A stretch of 64,000 nucleotides of DNA from Bacteroidales bacterium CF. GTDB lineage: Bacteria; Bacteroidota; Bacteroidia; Bacteroidales; UBA932. Each line of letters begins with the position of its first letter. The stretch's first letter is position 1. Of this stretch, positions 62,987 through 64,000 are shown piece by piece. A program made the translations under genes and the position numbers. The stretch lies in NCBI GenBank assembly GCA_000473305.1, contig CP006772.1, positions 248,001 through 312,000 on the forward strand, given 5' to 3'. A model generated the notes under the pieces. That model did not search any database. It saw only the letters and a list, made by a program, of their open reading frames with translations, and was not told where the DNA came from.

Positions 62987-64000
62987 ATGAAGGTAAACAT
63001 AATCGGTGGCGGAGTATCCGGATTGACATTGGGCTGTTATCTGCAGATGTACGGTTTCAGTACAGAGGTTTTTGAGAAAAATCCGGTTCCCGGCGGACTC
63101 TGTGCGAGTTGGAAAAGAGGAGGTTACACTTTTGATGCAAGTATCCATTGGGTATTGGGGTCAGGTGAGGGGAGTGCCTTTTATAAGCTGTGGTCTCAGC
63201 TTATAGATATGAAATCTGTTGAATTTGTTACGCATGAAACATGTCTGGAGATTGAGCTGAAGAACAATTGTAATAAATATGGAGATAATGTTTTCAGACT
63301 CTATACCGATGTCAACCGACTTGAGAGGTATCTTCTCGATATAGCTCCGGAAGACAGGCGTAGAATAAAGGGTGTGATGACTCTTATCCGTACTATGCAA
63401 AATTATGAGATGCCTCCTATGATTTCCGAAATCCCGGAATTGCAGACAATGCGTCAGAAAATGCAGATGATAAAATATCTTCCGTTTGTCCTGCAATATC
63501 TCAAATGGGGAGGTGTTACCAATCTCAGGTTTGCCCGCAAGCTCCGGAATCCTTTTCTAAAAGAGGCCTTTGAGTTGTTGTACGACGGGGAAGAGGTCAA
63601 CCTTTTGGTTACAACCATGCCTCTTGCATTCTATGATAAAAAGAGTGCAGGATACCCCATCGGAGGTTCTCTCAGATTTGCAGAGAGGTTTGAAGAGAGA
63701 TACAAAGAGCTCGGCGGGAAGATTAACTACAACAGGGAGGTCTCCCGCATAGTCGTGGAGAGTGACAGGGCAAAGGCTCTGGAGTTCAGCGACGGTTCTG
63801 TCTCCGAATCAGATGTCACCATATCTGCGGCTGACTGGCATTTTACAGTTTATAAAGCTCTGGGTGGAAAATATGTGAATGAAGATATAGAGAGGCTTGC
63901 AGCCCTGAAGGTGTTGCAGTTATATCCTTCCGTCATTATGGTCTCTCTCGGAATCGCAAGATCCCTTAAAGATTTTCCTCATTATTTCAGATTTCCTCTC
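62987..64000 (+). CDS. FAD-dependent oxidoreductase of the phytoene desaturase/carotenoid isomerase type, cut by window end
   Basis: 338 codons are open from ATG 62987 to the end of the window without a stop. The N-terminus MKVNIIGGGVSGLTLGCYLQ carries the GxGxxG dinucleotide-binding fold, followed by VFEKNPVPGGLCASWKRGGY and FDASIHWVLGSG as in CrtI/CrtISO-like enzymes, and a second conserved block YPIGGSLRFAERFEERYKEL. It probably oxidises or isomerises a polyene or other hydrophobic substrate. No carotenoid synthesis gene is in the window, so substrate is open. Confidence 0.85.
   Translation, partial: MKVNIIGGGVSGLTLGCYLQMYGFSTEVFEKNPVPGGLCASWKRGGYTFDASIHWVLGSGEGSAFYKLWSQLIDMKSVEFVTHETCLEIELKNNCNKYGDNVFRLYTDVNRLERYLLDIAPEDRRRIKGVMTLIRTMQNYEMPPMISEIPELQTMRQKMQMIKYLPFVLQYLKWGGVTNLRFARKLRNPFLKEAFELLYDGEEVNLLVTTMPLAFYDKKSAGYPIGGSLRFAERFEERYKELGGKINYNREVSRIVVESDRAKALEFSDGSVSESDVTISAADWHFTVYKALGGKYVNEDIERLAALKVLQLYPSVIMVSLGIARSLKDFPHYFRFPL

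Overview
The window is chromosomal DNA of a Bacteroidota bacterium, most likely order Bacteroidales. The evidence is two SusC/SusD outer-membrane pairs, promoter boxes of the TAnnTTTG type, many lipoproteins, an LpxK/KdtA lipid A route, an ECF sigma factor followed by a membrane-anchored barrel protein, and a generally weak use of Shine-Dalgarno sites. Species cannot be named from sequence reading alone.

Layout. 1-17.5 kb is a dense envelope and housekeeping block: the uvrA 3' end, a TGS-type nucleoside kinase, an EnvC-like protein with a TPR lipid-exported partner, an ECF sigma factor and its barrel-type partner, a family 2 glycosyltransferase, murF-dut-flippase, a patatin-barrel protein, a cyclophilin lipoprotein, an MlaFE-like ABC pair and kdtA. 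17.5-23.4 kb holds two beta-propeller lipoproteins and a TonB-dependent receptor led by an FMN riboswitch. 23.4-29.4 kb is core metabolism: rplM-rpsI-rpsB-tsf, pfkA, dusB-lpxK. 29.6-37.8 kb has the first SusC/SusD pair, an aminopeptidase P and a serine hydrolase. 38-44.4 kb has NUDIX, AlkD-like, S41 peptidase, an unknown secreted protein and an SPFH/Arc-like pair, separated by repeat-rich DNA. 44.9-50 kb has the second SusC/SusD pair, followed by an IS110-family element (50.2-51.7 kb). 52.2-64 kb has a GH89 alpha-N-acetylglucosaminidase, galK, a cold-shock protein, a lysophospholipid acyltransferase, a large orphan histidine kinase, asnA, a HAD phosphatase and the start of an FAD oxidoreductase.

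Three RNA-level systems stand out. (1) asnA is preceded by a 23-codon reading frame with nine Asn codons, followed by mutually exclusive antiterminator and terminator pairings: the layout of ribosome-mediated attenuation responding to asparagine. (2) The IS110 element carries a structured 5' non-coding end in which four short segments, in the order expected of a bridge RNA, match the left target, right target, right element end and left element end. The insertion point is fixed independently because the element interrupts a repeat that is intact elsewhere in the window. (3) An FMN riboswitch ends about five bases before the start codon of a TonB receptor, pointing to flavin uptake across the outer membrane.

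The intergenic DNA is populated by at least four repeat families that nest in one another: a ~137-bp MITE-like element with ~20-bp inverted ends (five copies, one of which supplies the last codons of a gene), a ~115-bp hairpin whose stems differ between copies but stay complementary, a ~175-bp fold-back with exchangeable centres, and short CACT-type tandem arrays.
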